A stretch of 64,000 nucleotides of DNA from Serratia proteamaculans (GTDB lineage Bacteria; Pseudomonadota; Gammaproteobacteria; Enterobacterales; Enterobacteriaceae): positions 1,984,001 to 2,048,000 of the forward strand of contig NZ_SWDE01000001.1 in the NCBI RefSeq assembly GCF_013337185.1. Direction: 5' to 3'. The notes below the pieces were generated by a model, which was not told the DNA's origin, did not search any database, and saw only the letters and a program-made list of their open reading frames with translations. Made by a program: the position numbers and the translations under genes. Shown here piece after piece: positions 56,547-64,000 of the stretch; position 1 is the stretch's first letter, and every line of letters begins with the position of its first letter.

Positions 56547-58025
56547 ATGTCGAAAAGCTATCTGAACCTCTTCACCCAGCGTAACTCCGCGATCCTGCTG
56601 CTGCTGGGCTTTGCCTCGGGTCTGCCACTGGCGCTGACCTCCGGCACGCTGCAAGCCTGGATGACCGTCGAAGGCATCGATCTGAAAACCATCGGCATTT
56701 TTTCGCTGGTCGGTCAGGCCTATGTGTTCAAATTCCTGTGGTCGCCCTTTATGGACCGCTATACCCCGCCATTCCTCGGCCGCCGACGCGGTTGGTTGCT
56801 GATCAGCCAACTGCTGCTGGTAGTCTCGATTGTGGCGATGGGCTTTATGCAACCGGCACAGCATCTGTGGTGGCTGGCAGCTTTGGCGGTATTGGTGGCC
56901 TTCTGTTCTGCGTCGCAGGATATTGTTTTTGACGCCTATAAAACCGATTTGCTGAGCGCGGAAGAACGCGGAACCGGCGCGGCGGTTTCGGTGCTGGGTT
57001 ACCGGTTGGCGATGCTGGTATCCGGCGGGCTGGCGCTGTGGCTGGCGGATCGTTACTTCGGCTGGCAGTCAACCTACTGGCTGATGGCGGGATTGATGCT
57101 GATCGGCATCGTCGCAACTTTGCTGGCACCGGAACCGGACAACAGCATTCCTGCGCCGCGCACCATGGAGGAAGCGGTAGTCGCTCCGTTGCGCGATTTC
57201 TTCGCACGTAACAATGCCTGGCTGATTTTACTGCTGATCGTGATGTACAAAATGGGCGATGCCTTTGCCGGCAGCCTGAGTACCACCTTCCTGATCCGCG
57301 GCGTAGGGTTCGATGCCGGGGAAGTGGGGCTGGTGAACAAAACTCTCGGCCTGTTCGCCACTATCGTCGGGGCGCTGTTTGGTGGCGTGCTGATGCAACG
57401 CCTCAGCCTGTTCCGCGCCCTGATGCTGTTCGGCATCCTGCAGGCGGTCTCTAACCTCGGTTACTGGATACTGGCGGTTACCGATAAAAACCTCATGACG
57501 ATGGGTAGCGCTATCTTCCTGGAGAACCTGTGCGGCGGCATGGGTACCGCCGCCTTCGTTGCGCTGCTGATGACGCTGTGCAACAAGTCGTTTTCCGCGA
57601 CCCAGTTTGCCCTGCTGTCGGCGTTATCCGCCGTCGGCCGCGTCTATGTTGGCCCGATTGCCGGCTGGTTTGTCGAAGCGCATGGCTGGCCGCTGTTCTA
57701 TTTATTCTCGATTGCTGCTGCCCTGCCCGGCCTGTTGCTGCTGCGCCTGTGTCGACAGACGCTGGAATACACCCAGCGCACGGATAACTTCATGCCGCGC
57801 ACCGAATTCCGTCAGTTTTACCGCTGGGCGTTGCGCATGCTGACCCTGGGTTGCTCATTGCTGGGGCTGTGGTTGATTCTGCTTATCACCAACGCACTCG
57901 ACTGGAGCGCCTTGCCAAATCTGGCCGATCGGTTACTGCAGATCGGTGCCGCACTGAGCCTGGTGGGCATTGCGATGGGCAGCTTGTTGGACTATCTGGC
58001 ACTGCGTCGCACCAGGCTGGCCTGA
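56547..58025 (+). CDS. ampG: Muropeptide permease AmpG
   Basis: Inner-membrane MFS-type transporter, 492 residues with about 14 membrane segments. It imports GlcNAc-anhydro-muropeptides for cell-wall recycling and thereby influences AmpR/AmpC beta-lactamase induction. Marks are LLGFASGLPLALTSGTLQAW near the start, SQDIVFDAYKTDLL and VNKTLGLFATIVGALFGG. It follows yajG by 53 bases. Confidence 0.96.
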   Translation: MSKSYLNLFTQRNSAILLLLGFASGLPLALTSGTLQAWMTVEGIDLKTIGIFSLVGQAYVFKFLWSPFMDRYTPPFLGRRRGWLLISQLLLVVSIVAMGFMQPAQHLWWLAALAVLVAFCSASQDIVFDAYKTDLLSAEERGTGAAVSVLGYRLAMLVSGGLALWLADRYFGWQSTYWLMAGLMLIGIVATLLAPEPDNSIPAPRTMEEAVVAPLRDFFARNNAWLILLLIVMYKMGDAFAGSLSTTFLIRGVGFDAGEVGLVNKTLGLFATIVGALFGGVLMQRLSLFRALMLFGILQAVSNLGYWILAVTDKNLMTMGSAIFLENLCGGMGTAAFVALLMTLCNKSFSATQFALLSALSAVGRVYVGPIAGWFVEAHGWPLFYLFSIAAALPGLLLLRLCRQTLEYTQRTDNFMPRTEFRQFYRWALRMLTLGCSLLGLWLILLITNALDWSALPNLADRLLQIGAALSLVGIAMGSLLDYLALRRTRLA

Positions 58026-58034
58026 TATCGTCGG

Positions 58035-58050
58035 CCGGTGATGGCACCGG
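58035..58050 (+). terminator. Possible terminator after ampG
   Basis: Six-bp stem CCGGTG / CACCGG with a 4-nt loop, soon followed by CAAAAAT rather than a T-tract. Weak. Confidence 0.35.
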
Positions 58051-58315
58051 TCGGCAAAAATGCATCAGCGTGATGAGTTTATTTCGAATAAAAGAACATA
58101 AATGGCGGAAGAATTATTTTTTTACCTGACTAAATCGCTCGGAAATAAAATTAAATTCACTTTAAATACACAATTATTTTACATTAAATAAACCTTTCAT
58201 TCGTATTTCAAAAAAGCGTTTTTACCTGTTGGATTCATCATACCTTTAGTTTTCCTTAACATACGATTTGCCCGGCACGATTCAGCGTGCCAACGCTTTG
58301 TTGCCATTAGTAAAT

Positions 58316-58376
58316 TGTCACGCAACGTGACATCTGTGACCCCCTTAACAGAAAGTGTCAACAAGGCGCTGACACT
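58316..58376. promoter_or_regulatory. Two inverted repeats upstream of the cyo promoter
   Basis: TGTCACG-CAA-CGTGACA (58316-58332) and AGTGTCA-N9-TGACACT (58354-58376) share TGTCA/TGACA half-sites. Their centres are 41 bp apart, about four helical turns, and lie near -100 and -59 relative to the predicted start. They suggest paired binding of one dimeric regulator. The sites do not match CRP or FNR consensus well. Confidence 0.55.
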
Positions 58377-58388
58377 CCCTTAAGCATG

Positions 58389-58417
58389 TTTACAGTACTG
58401 CAACCTTCCCGTAAAAT
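58389..58417 (+). promoter_or_regulatory. Sigma-70 promoter of cyoABCDE
   Basis: TTTACA (58389-58394), 17-base spacer, TAAAAT (58412-58417). The start is expected near 58424, about 43 bases before the cyoA ATG. Confidence 0.8.
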
Positions 58418-58466
58418 GCCCGCACACATGAAACGACAATAGAGCCTTTGTAATTGAGGTCGTTAG

Positions 58467-59417
58467 ATGAGACTTAAGAAATACAATAAAAGTATTGGGA
58501 TGTTGTCATTAATTGCCTCCACTGTAATGCTCAGTGGTTGCAATATGGTATTGATGAATCCCAAAGGAGCAATTGGTGTTGAGCAACGGACACTGATTAT
58601 CACTGCAATCGCATTAATGTTGATCGTGGTGGTACCAGTTATCTTTATGGCGTTCGCCTTTGCCTGGAAGTACCGTGCTTCCAACAAAGATGCCAAATAC
58701 AGTCCGAACTGGTCACATTCCAACAAAATCGAAGCGGTCGTCTGGACCATTCCTATCATTATCATCGCCATCCTTGGCACCATTACCTGGAAGACTACCC
58801 ACGAACTCGATCCGTTCAAGCCGATTGTCACTGACAAGAAGCCGATGACTATCGAAGTGGTGTCGCTCGACTGGAAATGGCTGTTCATCTACCCAGAGCA
58901 AGGCATCGCAACGGTTAATGAACTGGCTTTCCCGAAAGACGTTCCAGTTGAATTCAAAATCACCTCTAACTCGGTAATGAACTCGTTCTTTATCCCTCAG
59001 TTAGGTGGGCAGATTTATGCGATGGCCGGGATGCAGACCAAACTGCACCTGATCGGCAATGAAGCAGGCAAATACGACGGTATTTCCAGCAGCTTCAGCG
59101 GTCGCGGGTTCTCCGGCATGAAGTTCACCGCCATTGTCACCCCAACCGAAGGCGACTTCGATCAGTGGGTTGCCAAGGTGAAAGCATCGTCGACTAACCT
59201 TAACGCCACCAGCGACTTTAACAAACTGGCAGAGCCGAGTGAAAATAACCCGGTTGAGTACTTCTCCAGTGTCAAACCGAATTTGTTCAAAGAAACTATT
59301 GGCAAATTTATGGGCGATATGAACATGCACAAGGGCGCTACCACGCACGAAGGTATGGACATGAGCCAGGGTATGGACATGGGTGAACATGCTGCTCACG
59401 CCGGAGCCGAGGAATAA
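58467..59417 (+). CDS. cyoA: Cytochrome bo3 ubiquinol oxidase subunit II
   Basis: 316 residues. The lipoprotein-type signal ends LSGC (about residue 26), followed by two membrane segments and a periplasmic cupredoxin domain that lacks the CuA ligands, as in other quinol oxidases. The conserved [20 protein letters not shown] and [20 protein letters not shown] are present. The C-terminus has Met/His/Gly-rich [17 protein letters not shown], longer in Met-Asp repeats than usual; a metal-binding role would be speculation. First gene of the cyo operon, with GAGG before the ATG. Confidence 0.97.
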   Translation: MRLKKYNKSIGMLSLIASTVMLSGCNMVLMNPKGAIGVEQRTLIITAIALMLIVVVPVIFMAFAFAWKYRASNKDAKYSPNWSHSNKIEAVVWTIPIIIIAILGTITWKTTHELDPFKPIVTDKKPMTIEVVSLDWKWLFIYPEQGIATVNELAFPKDVPVEFKITSNSVMNSFFIPQLGGQIYAMAGMQTKLHLIGNEAGKYDGISSSFSGRGFSGMKFTAIVTPTEGDFDQWVAKVKASSTNLNATSDFNKLAEPSENNPVEYFSSVKPNLFKETIGKFMGDMNMHKGATTHEGMDMSQGMDMGEHAAHAGAEE

Positions 59418-59420
59418 CTG

Positions 59421-61412
59421 ATGTTGGGAAAATTAACGATTGATGCGGTTCCGTACCACGAACCGATCATCATGGTCACCGTTGCTGCAATTGTTATCGG
59501 GGGCCTGGCTCTGCTGGCGCTGATAACCTATTTCGGCAAGTGGAAATGGCTATGGAGCGATTGGCTGACTTCGGTCGACCATAAAAAAATTGGTATCATG
59601 TACATCATCGTGGCAATGGTTATGTTGCTGCGTGGTTTTGCCGATGCCATCATGATGCGTAGCCAGCAGGCGCTTGCGTCCGCCGGCGAGGCCGGATTCC
59701 TGCCGCCGCACCACTACGACCAGATCTTTACCGCCCACGGCGTAATCATGATCTTCTTCATGGCGATGCCTTTCGTGGTCGGCCTGATGAACGTGGTTGT
59801 ACCCTTGCAAATCGGTGCGCGCGACGTTGCCTTCCCGTTCCTGAACTCCCTGAGCTTCTGGTTCTTCGTGGTAGGTGTCGTCCTGATCAACATCTCTCTG
59901 GGTGTCGGTGAGTTTGCGCAGACCGGTTGGCTGGCGTATCCGCCGCTGTCGGGTAAGGAATACAGTCCTGGCGTCGGGGTCGATTACTGGATCTGGAGTC
60001 TGCAGATTTCCGGTCTGGGTACCCTGTTGACCGGTGTGAACTTCTTCGCCACCATCATGAAGATGCGTGCCCCTGGCATGCCTCTGATGAAGATGCCGGT
60101 GTTCACCTGGGCGGCGCTGTGTACTAACGTTCTGATCATCGTTTCTTTCCCAATTCTGACTGTTACCATCGCGTTGCTGACCCTGGATCGCTACCTGGGC
60201 TTCCATTTCTTTACCAATGATATGGGCGGCAACATGATGATGTACATCAACCTGATTTGGGCCTGGGGTCACCCAGAGGTGTATATCCTGGTTCTGCCAG
60301 TGTTTGGTGTGTTCTCTGAAGTCACCGCGACCTTCTCAAGAAAACGCCTGTTCGGCTATACCTCACTGGTATGGGCAACCATCGCGATTACCGTTCTGTC
60401 GTTCATCGTATGGCTGCACCACTTCTTTACCATGGGGTCCGGCGCGAACGTTAACGCCTTCTTCGGTATCGCCACCATGATCATTTCCATCCCTACCGGG
60501 GTGAAAATCTTCAACTGGCTGTTCACCATGTACCAGGGCCGCATTCAGCTCAACTCCGCAATGCTGTGGACCATCGGCTTCATCATCACCTTCTCCGTAG
60601 GTGGGATGACCGGCGTTCTGCTGGCAGTACCGGGCGCGAACTTCGTGCTGCACAACAGTCTGTTCCTGATTGCCCACTTCCATAACGTGATTATCGGTGG
60701 TGTGGTGTTCGGTTGCTTCGCCGGCCTGACCTACTGGTTCCCTAAATCCTTCGGCTTCACGCTGAACGAGACCTGGGGTATCCGTGCGTTCTGGTTCTGG
60801 ATCATCGGTTTCTTCGTGGCCTTTATGCCACTGTATGCTCTGGGCTTTATGGGTATGACTCGTCGTATCAGCCAGAACATCAACCCAGAGTTCCACCCAC
60901 TGCTGCTGGTAGCGGCTGGCGGCGCGGCTCTGATTGCCTGCGGTATCCTGTGCCAACTGATTCAGATCTACGTCAGTGTGCGTGACCGTGAGCAGAACCG
61001 TGATCTGACCGGTGACCCATGGGGCGCTCGTACGCTGGAGTGGTCCACTTCGTCTCCACCGCCGTTCTATAACTTTGCCGTAGTGCCACAGATTCATGAC
61101 CGTGATGAATTCTGGGACATGAAAGAAAAAGGCAACGCTTATAAGAAACCGGCGAAATACGAACCGATTCATATGCCGAAAAATACCGGCGCCGGTGTGA
61201 TTATTGCTGGCTTCAGCCTGGTATTTGGTTTCGCGATGATCTGGGACATCTGGTGGATGGCGATCGCTGCCTTCGTAGGTATGATCGTGACCTGGATTGC
61301 CAAGAGCTTCGATGAAGATGTTGATTACTATGTGCAGGTTGATGAAATCGAGCGCATTGAAAACCAACACTATGAACAAATCAGCAAAGCAGGCGTGAAA
61401 CATGTCAACTGA
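59421..61412 (+). CDS. cyoB: Cytochrome bo3 ubiquinol oxidase subunit I
   Basis: 663 residues, the heme-copper proton-pumping core with 15 membrane segments. It reduces oxygen to water with electrons from ubiquinol. Conserved His ligands appear in [12 protein letters not shown] (heme b), [14 protein letters not shown] (CuB, with the Tyr crosslink), the following HHFFTMG, and [12 protein letters not shown] (hemes). The start lies three bases after cyoA and the end overlaps cyoC. Confidence 0.98.
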   Translation: MLGKLTIDAVPYHEPIIMVTVAAIVIGGLALLALITYFGKWKWLWSDWLTSVDHKKIGIMYIIVAMVMLLRGFADAIMMRSQQALASAGEAGFLPPHHYDQIFTAHGVIMIFFMAMPFVVGLMNVVVPLQIGARDVAFPFLNSLSFWFFVVGVVLINISLGVGEFAQTGWLAYPPLSGKEYSPGVGVDYWIWSLQISGLGTLLTGVNFFATIMKMRAPGMPLMKMPVFTWAALCTNVLIIVSFPILTVTIALLTLDRYLGFHFFTNDMGGNMMMYINLIWAWGHPEVYILVLPVFGVFSEVTATFSRKRLFGYTSLVWATIAITVLSFIVWLHHFFTMGSGANVNAFFGIATMIISIPTGVKIFNWLFTMYQGRIQLNSAMLWTIGFIITFSVGGMTGVLLAVPGANFVLHNSLFLIAHFHNVIIGGVVFGCFAGLTYWFPKSFGFTLNETWGIRAFWFWIIGFFVAFMPLYALGFMGMTRRISQNINPEFHPLLLVAAGGAALIACGILCQLIQIYVSVRDREQNRDLTGDPWGARTLEWSTSSPPPFYNFAVVPQIHDRDEFWDMKEKGNAYKKPAKYEPIHMPKNTGAGVIIAGFSLVFGFAMIWDIWWMAIAAFVGMIVTWIAKSFDEDVDYYVQVDEIERIENQHYEQISKAGVKHVN

Positions 61413-62019
61413 TACTCTGACTAACCATGACGCAGCCCATGCAGAGCATGGGCACCACGACGCAGGAGAGACCAAAGTCTTCGGATTCTGGATCTACCTG
61501 ATGAGCGACTGTATTTTGTTTGCGAGCTTGTTCGCGACTTATGCAGTACTGGTGAACGGGACCGCTGGCGGTCCCTCTGGCAAAGACATCTTCGATCTGA
61601 AGTTTGTTCTGGTTGAGACCTTCCTGCTGTTGTTCAGCTCCATCACCTACGGTATGGCGATGATCGGCATGAACAAAGGCAAGGTTGGCAGCGTGAATAC
61701 CTGGCTGTTCCTGACCTTCCTGTTTGGTCTGGGCTTCGTAGCGATGGAAATCTATGAGTTCCATCACCTGATCGTTGAAGGCTATGGCCCGGATCGCAGT
61801 GCGTTCCTGTCCGGCTTCTTCGCACTGGTTGCTACCCACGGTCTGCACGTGTCTACCGGCCTGGTTTGGATCGTTATCATGATGATTCAGGTCAGCAAGC
61901 GCGGCCTGACGTCAACCAACAAGACCCGTCTGATGTGCCTGAGCCTGTTCTGGCACTTCCTGGACGTGGTTTGGATCTGCGTATTCACCGTTGTTTACCT
62001 GCTGGGGGTTATGTCATGA
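61402..62019 (+). CDS. cyoC: Cytochrome bo3 ubiquinol oxidase subunit III
   Basis: 205 residues with five membrane segments; the heme-copper oxidase subunit III family supports assembly and stability of subunit [21 protein letters not shown] and [20 protein letters not shown] are typical. The start overlaps the cyoB stop by 11 bases, and the end overlaps the cyoD start (ATGA). Confidence 0.97.
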   Translation: MSTDTLTNHDAAHAEHGHHDAGETKVFGFWIYLMSDCILFASLFATYAVLVNGTAGGPSGKDIFDLKFVLVETFLLLFSSITYGMAMIGMNKGKVGSVNTWLFLTFLFGLGFVAMEIYEFHHLIVEGYGPDRSAFLSGFFALVATHGLHVSTGLVWIVIMMIQVSKRGLTSTNKTRLMCLSLFWHFLDVVWICVFTVVYLLGVMS

Positions 62020-62354
62020 GTCATTCATCCCATGAAACTTCTCACGGCGGCGCAAGCCACGGTAGCGTTAAGACCTATCTGATCGGCTTTATTCTGTCGA
62101 TCATCCTGACGGTGATTCCATTTGCGATGGTGATGAGCGGCACCGCCTCTCACTCCACCATCCTGGCGGTTGTAGTCGGCATGGCGGTGATTCAGGTGGT
62201 TGTTCACCTGATTTACTTCCTGCACATGAATACCTCATCGGAAGAGCGCTGGAACCTGGTGGCATTGCTGTTCACCGCTATGATCATCGGTATCGTTGTT
62301 GTGGGTTCACTCTGGATTATGTACAACCTCAACATCAATATGATGGTCGATTAA
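62016..62354 (+). CDS. cyoD: Cytochrome bo3 ubiquinol oxidase subunit IV
   Basis: 112 residues with three membrane segments. It aids copper insertion and assembly of the oxidase. It starts [20 protein letters not shown]; the His-rich N-terminus is typical. [15 protein letters not shown] and LNINMMVD at the end match E. coli CyoD. The start at 62016 overlaps the cyoC stop codon; the frame extending upstream lies within cyoC. Confidence 0.97.
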   Translation: MSHSSHETSHGGASHGSVKTYLIGFILSIILTVIPFAMVMSGTASHSTILAVVVGMAVIQVVVHLIYFLHMNTSSEERWNLVALLFTAMIIGIVVVGSLWIMYNLNINMMVD

Positions 62355-62368
62355 GAGCAGAGCTGGAC

Positions 62369-63262
62369 GTGATGATTAAGCAATACCTGCAAGTAACCAA
62401 ACCAGGAATTATTTTCGGCAATTTAATTTCTGTCGTCGGGGGATTCCTGCTCGCCTCTAAAGGGAGCATCGACTATCCCCTGTTTCTCGCCACCCTGGTG
62501 GGGGTCTCGTTGGTTGTCGCTTCGGGCTGTGTATTTAACAACTACATTGACCGCGACATCGACAAGAAAATGGAGAGAACGAAGAATCGGGTGCTGGTTA
62601 AGGGCCTGATCGCGCCGAGTGTAAGCCTGGTTTACGCTACCGCTCTGGGTATTGCGGGCTTTGCGTTGCTGTATATCGGTGCCAACCCGCTGGCCATGTG
62701 GCTGGCGGTGATGGGCTTCGTGGTTTATGTCGGCGTTTATAGCCTGTACATGAAACGCCACTCGGTATACGGCACACTGATCGGCAGCCTGTCGGGCGCT
62801 GCGCCACCGGTTATCGGTTATTGCGCAGTCACCAACGAGTTCGATGCCGGTGCGTTGATCCTGCTGGCTATCTTTAGCCTGTGGCAGATGCCGCATTCCT
62901 ATGCGATTGCCATCTTCCGCTTTAAAGATTACCAGGCAGCCAACATTCCGGTCCTGCCGGTAGTGAAAGGCATTTCGGTGGCGAAGAACCACATCACGGT
63001 CTACATTGTGGCGTTTATGATTGCCACCCTGATGTTGACCCTGGGCGGCTACGCCGGCTACAAATACCTGATCGTCGCTGCGGCGGTAAGCGTATGGTGG
63101 CTGGGCATGGCACTGCGTGGTTACAAAACCGAAAATGACAGCGTTTGGGCACGCAAGCTGTTTGTGTTCTCGATTGTTGCCATCACTTCGCTGAGCGTAA
63201 TGATGTCTATCGACTTCAGCGCGACAGCCGCGCCGGAAGCGTTGATGACGTACGTCTGGTAA
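62369..63262 (+). CDS. cyoE: Protoheme IX farnesyltransferase (heme O synthase)
   Basis: 297 residues from a GTG at 62369, or 296 from the adjacent ATG at 62372; the codon used cannot be decided here. It transfers a farnesyl group to heme B to make heme O for the bo3 oxidase. UbiA-family marks are the first Asp-rich motif [18 protein letters not shown] and [20 protein letters not shown], with about eight or nine membrane segments. It follows cyoD by 14 bases and is followed by a strong terminator. Confidence 0.97.
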   Translation: MMIKQYLQVTKPGIIFGNLISVVGGFLLASKGSIDYPLFLATLVGVSLVVASGCVFNNYIDRDIDKKMERTKNRVLVKGLIAPSVSLVYATALGIAGFALLYIGANPLAMWLAVMGFVVYVGVYSLYMKRHSVYGTLIGSLSGAAPPVIGYCAVTNEFDAGALILLAIFSLWQMPHSYAIAIFRFKDYQAANIPVLPVVKGISVAKNHITVYIVAFMIATLMLTLGGYAGYKYLIVAAAVSVWWLGMALRGYKTENDSVWARKLFVFSIVAITSLSVMMSIDFSATAAPEALMTYVW

Positions 63263-63277
63263 GCCAAATCGTCTGTG

Positions 63278-63301
63278 AATGGGCCGCTTTCGCGGCCCAT
63301 T
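63278..63301 (+). terminator. Terminator of the cyo operon
   Basis: Perfect ten-bp stem AATGGGCCGC / GCGGCCCATT with loop TTTC, then TTATTTGTC. It lies 15 bases after the cyoE stop. Confidence 0.88.
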
Positions 63302-63462
63302 TTATTTGTCTCGTCAAAAAGCCGATGAACTGTAATATCTGCTAAACAACATTAGATTTACCCCCCCTGCCCTTCACACTAAAATGACGCTTCTTTCACA
63401 GAAGCTATCCCCTCAGGCGTTATCACCGATAGCCTGACGGAATGGCTTTTAATGAGGTTTTA

Positions 63463-64000
63463 ATGAACGATAATGCAATGACCCCGCTGGAACGACGAGC
63501 GACCTGGGGATTAGGAACCGTATTTTCACTGCGCATGCTCGGCATGTTTATGGTGTTGCCGGTACTGACCACCTACGGTATGGCGTTGAACGGCGCCAGC
63601 GAAACGCTGATCGGTATCGCCATCGGTATTTATGGCCTGGCGCAGGCGGTATTTCAGATCCCCTTTGGCCTGATCTCCGATCGTATCGGCCGCAAACCGC
63701 TGATTGTCGGCGGACTACTGATCTTTGCACTGGGCAGTGTCATTGCCGCCGCGACCGACTCCATCTGGGGGGTGATCCTCGGCCGGGCATTACAGGGCTC
63801 CGGTGCTATTGCCGCCGCAGTGATGGCGCTACTGTCTGACCTGACGCGGGAACAGAACCGCACCAAGGCAATGGCGTTTATCGGTGTCAGCTTCGGTATT
63901 ACCTTCGCTATTGCGATGGTGCTTGGCCCGATCGTCACCCACGCCTTTGGCCTGCATGCGCTGTTCTGGATGATTGCCGTGCTGGCATTGGCCGGTATCG
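63463..64000 (+). CDS. yajR: MFS transporter YajR, 5' part (cut by window edge)
   Basis: 179 codons are visible, running off the right end without a stop. It starts MNDNAMTPLERRATWGLGTV. The major-facilitator marks are SLRMLGMFMVLPVLTTYG in helix 1 and GLISDRIGRKPLIVGG, the conserved DRxGRK loop between helices 2 and 3; ALQGSGAIAAAVMALLSDLT follows. E. coli YajR (454 residues) is a proton-driven exporter of unknown substrate with a C-terminal YAM domain, which would lie outside this window. The position after cyoE is conserved. The ATG follows GAGG at about 8 bases. Confidence 0.93.
   Translation, partial: MNDNAMTPLERRATWGLGTVFSLRMLGMFMVLPVLTTYGMALNGASETLIGIAIGIYGLAQAVFQIPFGLISDRIGRKPLIVGGLLIFALGSVIAAATDSIWGVILGRALQGSGAIAAAVMALLSDLTREQNRTKAMAFIGVSFGITFAIAMVLGPIVTHAFGLHALFWMIAVLALAGI

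Noticed and set aside
1-64000. CRISPR array, prophage or integrative element
   Set aside because: No regularly spaced repeats, integrase, phage structural genes, tRNA gene or attachment-site duplication were seen.

Overview
The window reads as chromosome of a Yersiniaceae enterobacterium, most likely a Serratia. The inference rests on gene order and protein similarity recalled from E. coli and Serratia; no search was run. From about 31.7 kb to the right edge it follows the E. coli ffs-ybaZ-ybaY-tesB-amtB-glnK-mdlBA-decR-cof-ybaE-queC-fadM-ybaV-ppiD-hupB-lon-clpXP-tig-bolA-yajG-ampG-cyoABCDE-yajR backbone. From 1 to about 31.3 kb it is lineage-specific accessory DNA.

Accessory half. (1) 0-2.8 kb: an adenine deaminase (left end cut off) and an AzgA-type purine permease, probably one purine-salvage operon. 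(2) 3.2-5.2 kb: a secreted alkyl sulfatase. (3) 5.4-14.5 kb: a chaperone-usher fimbrial locus. Leftward genes encode a membrane diguanylate cyclase, a FidL-like membrane protein and a ToxR/CadC-type membrane regulator. Rightward genes encode major pilin, chaperone, usher, a LuxR-type regulator, a 34-residue membrane peptide and a two-domain tip adhesin. (4) 14.6-21.3 kb: a LysR regulator, an 8-oxoguanine-deaminase-like enzyme with an export-type N-terminus, several small exported proteins, a cupin, an IprA-like regulator and a MarC-family membrane protein. Two decayed gene relics lie among them: a HupE/UreJ fragment and a frameshifted, internally deleted ISAs1/H-repeat transposase. (5) 21.5-31.3 kb: one 3230-residue autotransporter adhesin with a tandem internal duplication of about 650 residues.

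Conserved half. The 4.5S RNA gene (reverse strand) marks the boundary. Functional blocks are nitrogen sensing (glnK-amtB, with a sigma-54 promoter and an NtrC-like site), an ABC exporter pair (mdlA-mdlB), cysteine response (decR divergent from a PLP-dependent cysteine-desulfhydrase-like gene), protein quality control (ppiD, hupB, lon, clpX, clpP, tig, with heat-shock promoters before lon and clpP), murein recycling (yajG, ampG) and the cytochrome bo3 oxidase operon with heme O synthase. The window ends inside yajR.

No CRISPR array, prophage, integrase, tRNA or intact insertion sequence was seen. The least explained signals are the 34-residue peptide in the fimbrial operon, the paired inverted repeats upstream of cyoA and of the pilin gene, the export-type deaminase and the duplicated giant autotransporter.
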